Positions 10,686-19,719 of a stretch of 32,746 bases of DNA are shown here, piece by piece. The stretch is from JBFXAM01 sp050184295 (GTDB lineage Bacteria > Planctomycetota > Phycisphaerae > UBA1845 > Fen-1342). The DNA is taken from the NCBI GenBank assembly GCA_050184295.1, contig JBFXAM010000047.1:1-32746 (forward strand), given 5' to 3'. Every line of letters begins with the position of its first letter. Position 1 is the first letter of the stretch. The notes under the pieces are model-generated. The model worked only from the letters and a program-made list of their open reading frames with translations, searched no databases and had not been told where the DNA came from. The position numbers were made by a program, and so were the translations under genes.

Positions 10686-11717
10686 ATGAGCAGACAACGC
10701 GCGCCGGGAAAGAGGACGGAGGCGATCCGGCTCGGCACGACGAATGCGCTGGCGGTCTGGCTCCTGCTGGCCGCGCCGGCGCGCGCGCAAGACGCGCGCT
10801 TTCTGCGGCCCGAGGCAGCGGAGGTGACGGCGGCGAAGCCGTTCCTCGTACGGATCGAGCGGCTGGTCGACGGCCGGCCGGCGGCGAGCACCTGGCCGGC
10901 GGCGCGCGTGCACTGGTTGTTTGTGCGTGGCAGCGGCTTCCAGCTCAACCGCGACGCGGCGCCGGCGGTCGCCGGTCGCGGGGGCGCTGAGCGTCGCGCA
11001 GGGGCGGCGGCTGCGGACGACGCGCAGAGCGCGACCGAGTTGTCGATCGAGCAGGCCGGCCTCGCGATGATCGGCCTGGACCTGAAACCGGTCGTCGAGC
11101 GCGTGCCGCGCCGCGAATTTGCCCGATTCCTAAGGGAGCGGACGGCCACATCCGCGGAACTCATCGACGAATTGCAGACCGCGACACGCGTGCCGGGACA
11201 TGAAGCGCCCGCGGATGCCGACGCGGTGCGCGTGCGGCGCGTGGAGAGTCTCAAGACACACGTGCGCGTCGTCGAAGCGATGGAGGCGCGCGGCGGCGAA
11301 TCGCCCGCTGCGGGGGCGGGACCATCGCAGCGCGGGCCTGATCTGGACCGAACCGGCGCGGCGCGCGGTGCCGCGCCGCCGGAGCCCGCTGGCGTTGTCA
11401 TGAGCAAGACCGGGCAGGCGGTCGAGATTCGCTGGATGGCCGATCCCCATGCGCTCGCGGTCCGCAGCGACGTGCCCGTGCGGGTGTATGTCGCCGGCGG
11501 GCGCGGCGTGAAACTGCGCGCGACGCCGGACGGCGGCGCCGCGCAGGAGCTGACGACCGACGTCGGCGGCATCGCACGGTTCAAGCTGTCCCAGGCCGGC
11601 GTCTGGCGCATCGAGTGTCATCACGCAACGCCGGTGAAAGACGACCCCGACGCCGACTGGGTGCTGCACAGCGGCACGGTGACGTTTGAGATTGCCGAGC
11701 GGGGGAATGGGCGATGA
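10686..11717 (+). CDS. Exported DUF4198-like protein
   Basis: Putative periplasmic or cell-surface protein of 343 residues. The N-terminus has a signal peptide with a hydrophobic core (ALAVWLLLAAP) and a likely cleavage after ARA near residue 34. The pattern resembles the DUF4198 family: a first beta-rich part with RVHWLFVRGSGFQL, a segment with TELSIEQAGLAMIGLDLKPV followed by an EFARFLRE-type helix, and a C-terminal beta-sandwich-like part with VPVRVYVAGGRGVKL, a TDVGGIARFKL motif and GVWRIECHHA. Between these lies an Ala/Gly/Arg-rich linker of low complexity. DUF4198 proteins are often placed near metal uptake systems, but none is seen here. The stop codon overlaps the start of the next gene (ATGA), so the two are probably translated together. 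No strong ribosome binding site precedes the ATG. The family call is tentative. Confidence 0.6.
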   Translation: MSRQRAPGKRTEAIRLGTTNALAVWLLLAAPARAQDARFLRPEAAEVTAAKPFLVRIERLVDGRPAASTWPAARVHWLFVRGSGFQLNRDAAPAVAGRGGAERRAGAAAADDAQSATELSIEQAGLAMIGLDLKPVVERVPRREFARFLRERTATSAELIDELQTATRVPGHEAPADADAVRVRRVESLKTHVRVVEAMEARGGESPAAGAGPSQRGPDLDRTGAARGAAPPEPAGVVMSKTGQAVEIRWMADPHALAVRSDVPVRVYVAGGRGVKLRATPDGGAAQELTTDVGGIARFKLSQAGVWRIECHHATPVKDDPDADWVLHSGTVTFEIAERGNGR

Positions 11718-14158
11718 GCGGCGACGCAGCTTCGGGAGGACGCCGCGCGACGCGCGTTTTCGCGGACCGCGTGCGAGTGGTGCGTGGCGCCGCAGGGCGG
11801 TGCACGGTTGCGCCGGCAAACGACCGCGGCTCCGCGCCGGGCCGCGACCTCGCCGCATTCGTGCGCTGCATCGCGTCCCGGCGGTGCCGTAGCGCGGTGG
11901 CGGGGTGCTTCATCGCGTCGCTCGGCGCTGTGGCGGCTGCGGCGGCCGATTGGCAGGAACTCGGCCCGGCGCCGGTCGCGAATGTGCAATACGCCGGGCG
12001 CGTGTCCGCGGTCGTCGCGTCGCCGGCGAATGCGAATCGGTACTATGCGGCGGGCGCTGACGGCGGCGTTTGGCGCAGCGACGACGCAGGCGTAAGCTGG
12101 ACGCCGCTCACCGACCACCTGCCCACGACGGCGATCGGCGCGCTGGCGCTCGATCCCGCGAACGAGAACGTGATCTACGCAGGCACCGGCGAGGCGCATT
12201 ACGCCAACCACAGCCGCTTTGGGCTCGGACTCTACAGATCGACCGATGCGGGCGCGTCATGGCAGCATCTGGGGGAAGCGGATTTCGCGGGCCGCTGCAT
12301 CTCGACGATCGTCGTGAGCCCTGCCGATTCAAACGTGGTTTACGCGGCGGTCGCGCGGGCCGGCGGGTTTCCCGAACTTGCGGCAGCGAAGGGGCATCCG
12401 CAAGGCAACGGACCGGTCGGCGTGTTTCGATCGCTCGACCGCGGCGAAACGTGGACGCAGCTCGTCCAAGGACTGCCCAACCTGGCCGCGACCGACCTCG
12501 TGATCGATCCGACCCAGCCCGGCGTGCTCTACGCAGCAATCGGACACATCTTCGGCGACACCGACAACGGCATCTACCGCACCGCCGACGGCGGCGACTC
12601 GTGGACCAAGCTCACCACCGGTCTGCCCGTCGACGTCGTCGGACGCATCAGCCTCGCGCTCGCGCCCACCCAACCGGCGCGCCTCGTCGCGCTCCTCACG
12701 CGGCCGGCCGACGCATTCGGCGGCGGCGCGAGCACGCGCGGCGTGTATCTGTCCGACAACGCGGGCGCGACCTGGAGCCTGCTGCCGTTCCCCGCCGACC
12801 TGCAAGCGACCTATGGCTGGTATCTGTCGGTCGTGCATTTCTCGCCCACCGACTCGAACACCGTGTTCGTCGGCGGGCTCAATCTGCTGCGCTACGACCT
12901 TGTGGCCCCGACGTTCACGATCGTCACGCCGCCGCATGTCGACGTGCACGCGCTGGCGTTCGACGCGGCGGGGCGGCTGCTCTGCGGCAACGACGGCGGC
13001 GTTCATCGCAGCGCGGACCTGGGCAACAGCTGGATCGCGCGAAACAACCGCCTCGGCACGACCCAGTTCTACGCCGGCGTCTCGCCGCACCCGCTCGATA
13101 CCGGCGGGTATCTCGGCGGCTTGCAGGACAACGGCACCGTGCGCCGGCGCTCCGACACCGGGCTCTGGTCGCAGATCTTTGGCGGCGACGGGGGCTGGAC
13201 GCAGATCGATGCCAACAACCCGGCTCGCTTCTTCCTCTGTTTTCAGGGCACAGGTAATCTGTATCGCACGCTCGACGACGGCGGCATGATCAACTCCGCC
13301 GCCAGCGGGATCGTCGACACCGACCGCAACTGCTTTCATCCCCCGTTTCTCATCGACCCGGTCGTGTCCAACCGCATGCTCTATGGCACACAGCGCGTTT
13401 ATCGCTCGCTGACGGGCGCGAACGCGTGGTCGCTGCTCAGCGGCGACCTGACCGGCGGTACGGGCGCGATTCAAGCGCTCGCGATCGCGCCGTCGAACAC
13501 GAACGTCACCTACGCCGCCACCAACGACGGTCGCGTGCTCCGGTCGGACAACGGCGGCGGCCAGTTTCAGACTGTCGCGACCGATGTGCCCGGCTGGCCG
13601 CGCGTGACGCGCGAGATCATCGTCCACCCGCACGAGCCGCTCACCGTCTATCTCGCCGTGGGCGCCTTCAACGTCGACCAGGTGCGGCGCTCGCGCGATG
13701 GCGGCGCGAACTGGGAATCGCTCGACGGCGACTTGCCGGACATGCCCGTGAACGTGCTGGCCATCGACGCGCGGGCGCCGCTGGCGATGCTCTATGCGGG
13801 CGCCGAGGCGGGCGTGTATCGCTCGATCGACGACGGGCGGACGTGGCGTCGGTTTGGCGCCGGGCTGCCGAACGCGTGCGTCGTGGATCTCGTCCTCGAA
13901 CCCGCGCGGGCGCGCCTGACCGCCGCGACGCAGGGGCGCGGGCTGTGGAGCGTCGCGATCGACCTGCCCGGCGACCTCAACGGCGACGGCATCGTCGACA
14001 ACTTCGACATCGACGCGTTCGTGCTCGCACTGGTCGATCCGGTGGCGTTCGCGACGCAGTATCCGAATGTCGATCCGATCGCCGCGGGCGATTTCGATGG
14101 CGACGGCGCGCTGACCAACTTCGACATCGCGGGGTTCGCACGGGTGTTGGTGGGTTAG
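11714..14158 (+). CDS. Exported BNR / sortilin-type beta-propeller protein with dockerin-like C-terminus
   Basis: Probable extracellular beta-propeller protein, 814 residues from the overlapping ATG at 11714. The signal-like hydrophobic stretch sits late (residues about 60-78, AVAGCFIASLGAVAAAAA), so the true start may be further in, for example GTG 11861. From residue 80 on there are many Asp-box/BNR-like repeats (GVWRSDDAGVSW, GLYRSTDAGASW, GVFRSLDRGETW, GIYRTADGGDSW, GVYLSDNAGATW, GVYRSIDDGRTW), as in sortilin/VPS10 domains, GH74 xyloglucanases and sialidase-type propellers. I see no clear pair of catalytic residues, so a binding or adhesion role is as likely as an enzymatic one. A dockerin-like double motif starts at residue 753 (GDLNGDGIVDNFDIDAFVLA, then GDFDGDGALTNFDIAGFARV) and ends the protein. 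The 4-base overlap with the DUF4198-like gene suggests co-expression. Confidence 0.82.
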   Translation: MSGDAASGGRRATRVFADRVRVVRGAAGRCTVAPANDRGSAPGRDLAAFVRCIASRRCRSAVAGCFIASLGAVAAAAADWQELGPAPVANVQYAGRVSAVVASPANANRYYAAGADGGVWRSDDAGVSWTPLTDHLPTTAIGALALDPANENVIYAGTGEAHYANHSRFGLGLYRSTDAGASWQHLGEADFAGRCISTIVVSPADSNVVYAAVARAGGFPELAAAKGHPQGNGPVGVFRSLDRGETWTQLVQGLPNLAATDLVIDPTQPGVLYAAIGHIFGDTDNGIYRTADGGDSWTKLTTGLPVDVVGRISLALAPTQPARLVALLTRPADAFGGGASTRGVYLSDNAGATWSLLPFPADLQATYGWYLSVVHFSPTDSNTVFVGGLNLLRYDLVAPTFTIVTPPHVDVHALAFDAAGRLLCGNDGGVHRSADLGNSWIARNNRLGTTQFYAGVSPHPLDTGGYLGGLQDNGTVRRRSDTGLWSQIFGGDGGWTQIDANNPARFFLCFQGTGNLYRTLDDGGMINSAASGIVDTDRNCFHPPFLIDPVVSNRMLYGTQRVYRSLTGANAWSLLSGDLTGGTGAIQALAIAPSNTNVTYAATNDGRVLRSDNGGGQFQTVATDVPGWPRVTREIIVHPHEPLTVYLAVGAFNVDQVRRSRDGGANWESLDGDLPDMPVNVLAIDARAPLAMLYAGAEAGVYRSIDDGRTWRRFGAGLPNACVVDLVLEPARARLTAATQGRGLWSVAIDLPGDLNGDGIVDNFDIDAFVLALVDPVAFATQYPNVDPIAAGDFDGDGALTNFDIAGFARVLVG

Positions 14159-14480
14159 CCCGCCCTGCGCGGACGCGCGCGGCGCGTGTGCGTTATCAGA
14201 CCAACGAGTCGTTTGCGGCCCGCAGACCATGGGCTATACTTGGGTTCGCTCAATCTCGGCGCGTCGCGACGGCCGATTGACCGTGGACGTGACTCGCTCA
14301 GTCGCTCGGGCCGACTTGGGTTGCCACATCGCACGTCGGATTCCCCGGTCCGCCGAATTCGTGCTCGCCGGCGGCGTTTCCGTGGATCGCGCCGCCGAAT
14401 GAAGTCCAGCGCACGATTGGGCCATCGCGCTCGTATGGTGCGAGCCCGTGAGCAGCGATAAACCGCAAGAGGTCCAGACT
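14159..14480 (+). promoter_or_regulatory. Intergenic region with a good -10 element
   Basis: This 322-base gap has no supported gene. TATACT at 14235-14240 (within CTATACT) matches the -10 consensus in five of six positions; the sequence 16-17 bases upstream (TTTGCG/TTGCGG near 14212-14218) is a weak -35. AAGAGG at 14467-14472 is the ribosome binding site of the next gene, 8 bases before ATG 14481. If this promoter is used, the leader is about 230 bases long. Confidence 0.4.
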
Positions 14481-16640
14481 ATGCGACCGATTACTCTGAT
14501 GGGCTCATTCGTGTTCGCCGCGCTGACATCGATGGCCTCTGCCGATCCGCAGCTTCAAACGGCGAACTGGAGCGGTCAGACCCTCGCGCCGCACGCCGTA
14601 CTCTACCTGGATGCCGCAGGCAACGCGCTGGGCGACTGGACGCCGGTCGGCGGCGGCATCGCGGGTCTGGAAAGCGACGGCGTTCTCGTATTCGACGCGG
14701 CGCAGATCGATCCTCTGAGCGGTGCGGGCCAGGGCGGCGAGTGCGTTACCGGCGGGACGCCCGACACGCGCTATTGGTTCGGCGCGGGTTACAACATGTT
14801 TAACGGCGTGGAGGATTTTCGTGTATCGCCGGGCGCGGCGGGCCAGCCGGTCGACTCGCTGCTCAGCTACATGAGCTGGCGTCCGCCGGTCTTTGGGGAG
14901 CACTTGTTTGTCATCTTCCAGATGTTCGACAGCTTCGACTTCGCGTGCAGCCCGGGATCGATGCCGGCGTCGGGTCTGCTTTGGCAGGCGGTGTTCGACT
15001 TCGGCGTCGTGCCGCCGATCGGTGGATACTACATACTCGGCACGCGCCTGATCGACGCACCGCCGAGCGCGACGTTTCCGGCGGATGGCGACGGTGCGTA
15101 TCGGTTTGTTTTTGCGCAGGCGGTCGACATCGGTCCGCCGCTGACGTTCACAAACCCGACCTCGGCCGGCCCGATGCTCTGGGGTTTTCGCGACGATCCG
15201 GCCGATGCGTCGCTTTGCGAGTTGCGGGCAGGCCACCCCCCAGACCCGAATGATCCACCCAGCACCACCGCCTGGTACGACGACGCGCCGGCCGACGGCA
15301 TCCTTGAGACGCACGAGTGCAGGATGCTGCCGCTGCTGAGCAACATCAGCAGCGCGGCGTTGTGCCACTTTGTGAACACGGAAACGGCCTGGTCGATGTG
15401 GGCGCGACCCGGCGACCCGCCGTGTGGTGGGCACGTGCTCGGAGACGCGAACTGCGACGGAGCCGTCAACAACTTCGACATCGACGCGTTTGTGCTCGCC
15501 CTGATCGATCCGGCTGGATACGGACTGGTCTTTCCCACGTGTGACCTGGCGTGCGCAAACGACATCAACGGCGACGGCACGGTCAACAACTTCGATATCG
15601 ATCCGTTCGTCGTTTGCATGGTGAACGCAGGCTGTCCCCCTGGGCCGCCGGCGCCACCCCCGCTGCCGCGCAAGTTGCTGACCTGGGAGCCCGGCGGCGA
15701 GTACGACCAGAGCACGCACGACGGCGACCCGATGATGCCGGGCATTCAGCCCCATCACGCGGCGCTGGCGGCGTACAACGGCGACATGCCGCCGATTCCG
15801 CGACTGGTGACGACGGACGAGGAGCTGGCCATGCTCGCGATGCCGTTCATCGACAACGACCTGCCGATCGAGTGGGGCTTCGCGTGCTGCTTCAGCGGCG
15901 GGTTCTTCGACGAACTGAACGCATTGGGGGGCACGCAGACCATGACCGCCGCGTGCCACTTCAACCGCAAGGCGCGCTACCCGAGCGCGGGAGGAAACGG
16001 CAAGGACTGGGCGTGGACGTTCATCGACGAGCTGCCGCCGATCCTGAACTCCGGCCGGCGTCGAGCATTCAAAGCGGCGACGAACGACCCGTTCGGTCCG
16101 TGGCCCTGCCCCAACCCGCCGCGCATCAACGAGCCGATCGGTTTCGAGCAACCCAGCTACCGGTCCACGAACGGCATCGACGCGCTGATTTCCGAACGAA
16201 TTCTGAACGGCGAACGCGTCGCCGTGTTCATCTATGCCGGCGGAACACCGAATCGACACGACAAGGAACAGGCGGTCGCGGCTGTCTCGCGTCTCGTCGC
16301 GCGCGGCGTCCCGCACAACCGCATCTTCGTGTTCTACCGGCAGGGCAAGGTTGCGCCCGCGCACCCGCTTCGTCCGTTCGTCAACGCCGGCGTCGACCTG
16401 CGCGCCGCGGGCAAGCAGCCTTTGGTCACCGTGATGAACCACCTGGCGCAACTGGCCGACGGACAGCGCCCGCAGGCGATCCTGTTCCTTGCGATCGGCC
16501 ACGCCGCCAACTCGGATCCCGCGCTCGGCGGCGGCGACGCGACGCCGCGCGAAGGCGGCGAGGACGAACCCGACGATCTTCCGACGCCGGAGGACGATGG
16601 GGGTAACGGCGACGAGACGCAGCCGCCGAACTTCCCGTGA
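14481..16640 (+). CDS. Exported protein with internal dockerin-like module and apparently permuted caspase-like domain
   Basis: Secreted 719-residue protein. ATG 14481 is chosen over GTG 14448 because of the AAGAGG site and the signal peptide (MRPITLMGSFVFAALTSMASA then DPQ). Residues about 22-320 form an exported domain seen in planctomycetes without known function. A dockerin-like pair occupies residues 321-387 (GDANCDGAVNNFDIDAFVLA and NDINGDGTVNNFDIDPFVVC), unusually in the middle of the chain. A Pro-rich linker follows. The C-terminal domain (about 395-690) contains the hallmarks of caspase/legumain-like peptidases in swapped order: the Cys block comes first (Cys469-Cys470 in ACCFSGGFFDEL, then TMTAACHF at 488-495 and WAWTFIDEL). 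The first-strand block (VAVFIYAGG, 580-588; NRIFVFY) and the His block (ILFLAIGHA, His674) come after it. The tail is acidic and disordered. Peptidase activity is inferred, not shown. Confidence 0.8.
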   Translation: MRPITLMGSFVFAALTSMASADPQLQTANWSGQTLAPHAVLYLDAAGNALGDWTPVGGGIAGLESDGVLVFDAAQIDPLSGAGQGGECVTGGTPDTRYWFGAGYNMFNGVEDFRVSPGAAGQPVDSLLSYMSWRPPVFGEHLFVIFQMFDSFDFACSPGSMPASGLLWQAVFDFGVVPPIGGYYILGTRLIDAPPSATFPADGDGAYRFVFAQAVDIGPPLTFTNPTSAGPMLWGFRDDPADASLCELRAGHPPDPNDPPSTTAWYDDAPADGILETHECRMLPLLSNISSAALCHFVNTETAWSMWARPGDPPCGGHVLGDANCDGAVNNFDIDAFVLALIDPAGYGLVFPTCDLACANDINGDGTVNNFDIDPFVVCMVNAGCPPGPPAPPPLPRKLLTWEPGGEYDQSTHDGDPMMPGIQPHHAALAAYNGDMPPIPRLVTTDEELAMLAMPFIDNDLPIEWGFACCFSGGFFDELNALGGTQTMTAACHFNRKARYPSAGGNGKDWAWTFIDELPPILNSGRRRAFKAATNDPFGPWPCPNPPRINEPIGFEQPSYRSTNGIDALISERILNGERVAVFIYAGGTPNRHDKEQAVAAVSRLVARGVPHNRIFVFYRQGKVAPAHPLRPFVNAGVDLRAAGKQPLVTVMNHLAQLADGQRPQAILFLAIGHAANSDPALGGGDATPREGGEDEPDDLPTPEDDGGNGDETQPPNFP

Positions 16641-16919
16641 CGAGCGCGCCGGAGTCGGCGCGGCGGCATCTCGGCGGCACGTTGCGCATCGGGAGTTTCC
16701 CCGCGTCGGCCGCGCGTGATCGGACGAAACGGCGAGCGATCGCGTCGGCCCCGATAATCCGGGCGCAGCGAACGGGTTCGCGCGGGGTCGCAAATGCGAT
16801 CCCGGCACGTCCGCGTCCGCCTATTTGACCCATCTTCTCATCTTTCTGACCCTCCCTGCACGGAGTGAAGCGCACGGGCCGCGGTGCGGCGCTGGCGCTG
16901 TCTCGGCGGGGAGGCTGCG
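16641..16919 (+). other. Intergenic region before the BACON-repeat lipoprotein gene
   Basis: No gene, terminator or convincing promoter is seen in these 279 bases. GGGGAGG at 16908-16914 is a strong ribosome binding site 5 bases before ATG 16920 and decides that start over the in-frame GTG at 16884. Confidence 0.5.
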
Positions 16920-19433
16920 ATGTGCTTGCGACGTGACGGGGGCCGGCGGGCGGTCGGCCGGCGGGCGGCGGAGCTGGCGACCGTGATTGCCGCGGCGGCG
17001 GTGTTGTTCTCGGGCGGCTGCGGACAGAACGCGGGCAACGTCGGCGACGGCGCCGGCGGACTCGACGTGTTCACGCCCCCCGGCGGAACCCAGGTCGCGG
17101 GCACGAGCACCGGCGTCAACACGAACGGCGTCTTGCGCGTCGAGCCCGGCACACTCGACTTCGGCGCGACGGGGCTTCAACAGCCGTTCGAAATCCAGAA
17201 CGCCGGCGATGCCGACGTCGCGTACGAACTGCAAGCGCTGCCAGCGTGGGCGAGCGTGGACGTCGCTTCAGGTGTCGTGCCCGCCGGCGGCACGGCGCCG
17301 GTGCAGCTCTCCGTCGACCGCGCCGAGCTTCCGGCGGGTAACTACTCCGGCACGCTGACGGTGGCCGGCGCCGGCCTGGCGCCCGTCTTCATCACCGCGC
17401 AGTTCAACGTGCCCGTCGGCGCTGGCGGCACCACGACTACCGACGCGTCGCCTTTGCGGGTCTCGCCCGCGGCGCTCGATTTCGGCGCGGCGAGCGAGAC
17501 ACGCAGCTTCCTGGTGCGCGTGACCACACCCGGCGGGCTGGCGTTCACCTCGACCGCGAACCAGCCGTGGATCACGCTTCAGGGCGCCGACGGCTTCAGC
17601 GCGGGCTCGTATCAGACCGTCCGCGTCCACGTCAGCCGCGTCGGGCTGGCGCCGGGCGCCCACAGCGGCGCCGTCGTCGTGCGTGCCGGCGACCACGAGG
17701 CGGTCGTCCGCGTCGCGATGACCGTCGACGACGCGAGCACCGGCGGCGACGAGAACGCGCCGCAGCTCTACGTGAGCCACACCGCGCTGAATTTCGGCAC
17801 GCGGCAGCGCAGCCTTGCGATGCTCGTGCGCAACGCCGGCGACGGCGCGATGTCGTTCACCGTGCAATCGCAGAGCCCCTGGTTCGCGCCGACGGTCAGC
17901 AGCGGCGAGAGCGTTGGAAACTATGTCACCGTCAACGTGCTCGCGTCGCGCAGCGGGCTCGCCGCCGGCGACTACAACTCGTCGCTCGTCGTGCGGGCCG
18001 ACAACGGCCAGTCGCACACCGTCGCGCTGCACATGAGCGTCAGCGGCAGCAGCGACCCGCCCGGCGCGCCCGAGCTGGTCGTCAGCACCAGCGTGCTGAA
18101 CTTCGGGATCACCGGTACCGCGCTGAGCTTCACACTCCGCAATGTCGGAACCGGCGAAGTCGCATGGACGATCACGCCCGATCAGCCATGGGTCGGCGTC
18201 AGCCCCGCCAGCGGCGTGAGCGAAGGCGACATCGAGATCCTGCGCGCGACCGTGAATCGCGACGCGCTCGGACCGGGCCAGCACCAGGCGGCGCTGCACC
18301 TCGTCGGCGACAACGGACAGAGCATCGACGTCGAAGTGCTGGTCGATCGCGGCGGCGTGACCGGCGGCGGACCGGTGCCGCCGTGGCCGGCGTCCGATCT
18401 CCGCGTCGACGCGCTCAACAGCTTGCAGCAATACGCGATTCCGGGCCTCGCGACACCGTGGGGCTATCACCCCGAGCGGTGGGCGACGACCCCGATCGTG
18501 TACTCCGTGCAGGTGAATCTGGAGGCGGGTCAGCCCGCGCCGGCGCTGTTGTATGAACAGGTGCTGGCGGCGCTGGCGGCGGAGAACCCCGGCGCGGTGC
18601 CGATGTGTTACATCTCGGCCGGCGACACGCGCCTGCCGGAGCACTGGTACGTCTATCCGCACGAGCGGATCGACTACAACCAGGTGCCGTCGTACTACCA
18701 CGTCGATCCGTACGACTGGGTGAACCACGAGGCGACGGTCGACCTGCGCAACCCGAACGCGCGGGCGTTGTTCAGCGATCTGATCGTCCAGGAAGTGCTC
18801 ACGCGCCGCACGCCGGCGGTCTACCTCGACAACAACCGCCACCCGCACACGGGCGGCACGCTTGCGACCTGGGACCAGGTCTGCGAGTTCCTGCGGAGCA
18901 TCACCACGCGCCTGAACGAAGGCGGCATCAAGACCGTCGCCAACCTCGCCGCCGTCCCCTATTACCTCAACGGCCGCGACGCCGACATCTTTCAGACCGC
19001 GGTGAACGGCGTCACCTTCGAGCAGCCGTTCCACTTTCAGCAGGTGCGCGGACAGCGCGAGCGCGTCGTCATCGAGATCAACGTCTATCGGCAGTGGCTG
19101 AGCGCGGGGTTGCACATCACGTTCTGGGCCGCCGACACGCCGATCGTCTACAACCGCGAGCGGCGGCTGGCGGAGCAGCGCGTGCTGGCGGCAATGGCGA
19201 TGTGCATCCGCCGGCCCGGAGATTCGCTGTTCGTCGCGAGACCGTTCTTCGAGGACATCCCCGATTGGGCGGAGTGGCCGGAACGCTTCGGACCGGCGCT
19301 CGGCGACTACACCATCAGCGGTTCGCCCCCGGTGGTGCGAAGAGAGTTTCAGAATGCGACCGTGATTATCGATCTGGGAATGAGCATGGACTTCAGCCGG
19401 TCATCCGGGGCGGTGACCGTGAATTGGCGGTGA
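16920..19433 (+). CDS. Lipoprotein with four BACON-like repeats and a glycoside-hydrolase-like domain
   Basis: Surface or periplasmic protein of 837 residues. It starts with a basic N-region and a hydrophobic stretch ending in FSGGC (Cys34), a near-lipobox; lipid attachment is therefore likely but not certain. Four Ig-like BACON-type repeats of about 90-105 residues begin near residues 72, 179, 283 and 386, each with a V-x(4-6)-L-[DN]-FG opening (for example VEPGTLDFG, VSHTALNFG) and a later PW or aromatic motif (QPWITL, SPWFAP, QPWVGV). BACON domains are commonly carbohydrate- or mucin-associated. Residues about 495-837 look like a TIM-barrel glycoside-hydrolase-like domain: MCYISAGDTRLPEHW, PAVYLDNNRHPHTGG with Asp637, a VANLAAV strand, and GVTFEQPFH with Glu701; Asp637 and Glu701 are the best acid candidates. 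Closest families by eye are the hypothetical GHL15-type or GH114-like hydrolases. Substrate unknown. Confidence 0.75.
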   Translation: MCLRRDGGRRAVGRRAAELATVIAAAAVLFSGGCGQNAGNVGDGAGGLDVFTPPGGTQVAGTSTGVNTNGVLRVEPGTLDFGATGLQQPFEIQNAGDADVAYELQALPAWASVDVASGVVPAGGTAPVQLSVDRAELPAGNYSGTLTVAGAGLAPVFITAQFNVPVGAGGTTTTDASPLRVSPAALDFGAASETRSFLVRVTTPGGLAFTSTANQPWITLQGADGFSAGSYQTVRVHVSRVGLAPGAHSGAVVVRAGDHEAVVRVAMTVDDASTGGDENAPQLYVSHTALNFGTRQRSLAMLVRNAGDGAMSFTVQSQSPWFAPTVSSGESVGNYVTVNVLASRSGLAAGDYNSSLVVRADNGQSHTVALHMSVSGSSDPPGAPELVVSTSVLNFGITGTALSFTLRNVGTGEVAWTITPDQPWVGVSPASGVSEGDIEILRATVNRDALGPGQHQAALHLVGDNGQSIDVEVLVDRGGVTGGGPVPPWPASDLRVDALNSLQQYAIPGLATPWGYHPERWATTPIVYSVQVNLEAGQPAPALLYEQVLAALAAENPGAVPMCYISAGDTRLPEHWYVYPHERIDYNQVPSYYHVDPYDWVNHEATVDLRNPNARALFSDLIVQEVLTRRTPAVYLDNNRHPHTGGTLATWDQVCEFLRSITTRLNEGGIKTVANLAAVPYYLNGRDADIFQTAVNGVTFEQPFHFQQVRGQRERVVIEINVYRQWLSAGLHITFWAADTPIVYNRERRLAEQRVLAAMAMCIRRPGDSLFVARPFFEDIPDWAEWPERFGPALGDYTISGSPPVVRREFQNATVIIDLGMSMDFSRSSGAVTVNWR

Positions 19434-19449
19434 CGGCGTGCCCATGAGC

Positions 19450-19467
19450 CGCGGGCTTTGGCCCGCG
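19450..19467 (+). terminator. Short GC hairpin after the lipoprotein gene
   Basis: CGCGGGC (19450-19456) and GCCCGCG (19461-19467) pair around a TTTG loop, 16 bases after the stop codon. No T-run follows. It may be a terminator or one of the CGCGGGC-type palindromes that recur between genes in this window (compare 28331-28348). The rest of the gap to 19719 contains nothing that I can call. Confidence 0.4.
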
Positions 19468-19719
19468 CGGACGTTCGTTGCACGGCGCGCCGCGGAATTG
19501 CGTGTCGCGATTCACGTGGACGACGCACCAGCGAGTGGACGGCTGCGCTGCTGCGGTCGCTCGCCCTCTGGCGCGTCGAACGGGAGAGCGGGAAGCGGCG
19601 AGCAGTCCCGAGGCCTGCACGTCCGCAGCGTGTCGAGCGAAGCGACACGCCCCGTCGCCCGTCACGCGTCGATCCCCGTGATCCACACGCCGGGCGACGC
19701 CGCGGTGTGCGGCATCATC

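Noticed and set aside
12329..14230. 633-codon minus-strand frame opposite the beta-propeller gene
   Set aside because: The plus-strand frame has repeated Asp-box motifs and a dockerin-like end; the minus-strand translation is a low-complexity shadow.
14505..16808. 767-codon minus-strand frame opposite the caspase-like protein
   Set aside because: No domain is recognisable and the composition is Arg/Val-rich; the plus strand has a signal peptide, dockerin motifs and a good ribosome binding site.
17268..19115. 615-codon minus-strand frame opposite the BACON-repeat gene
   Set aside because: Shadow of a plus-strand gene with four clear repeats.
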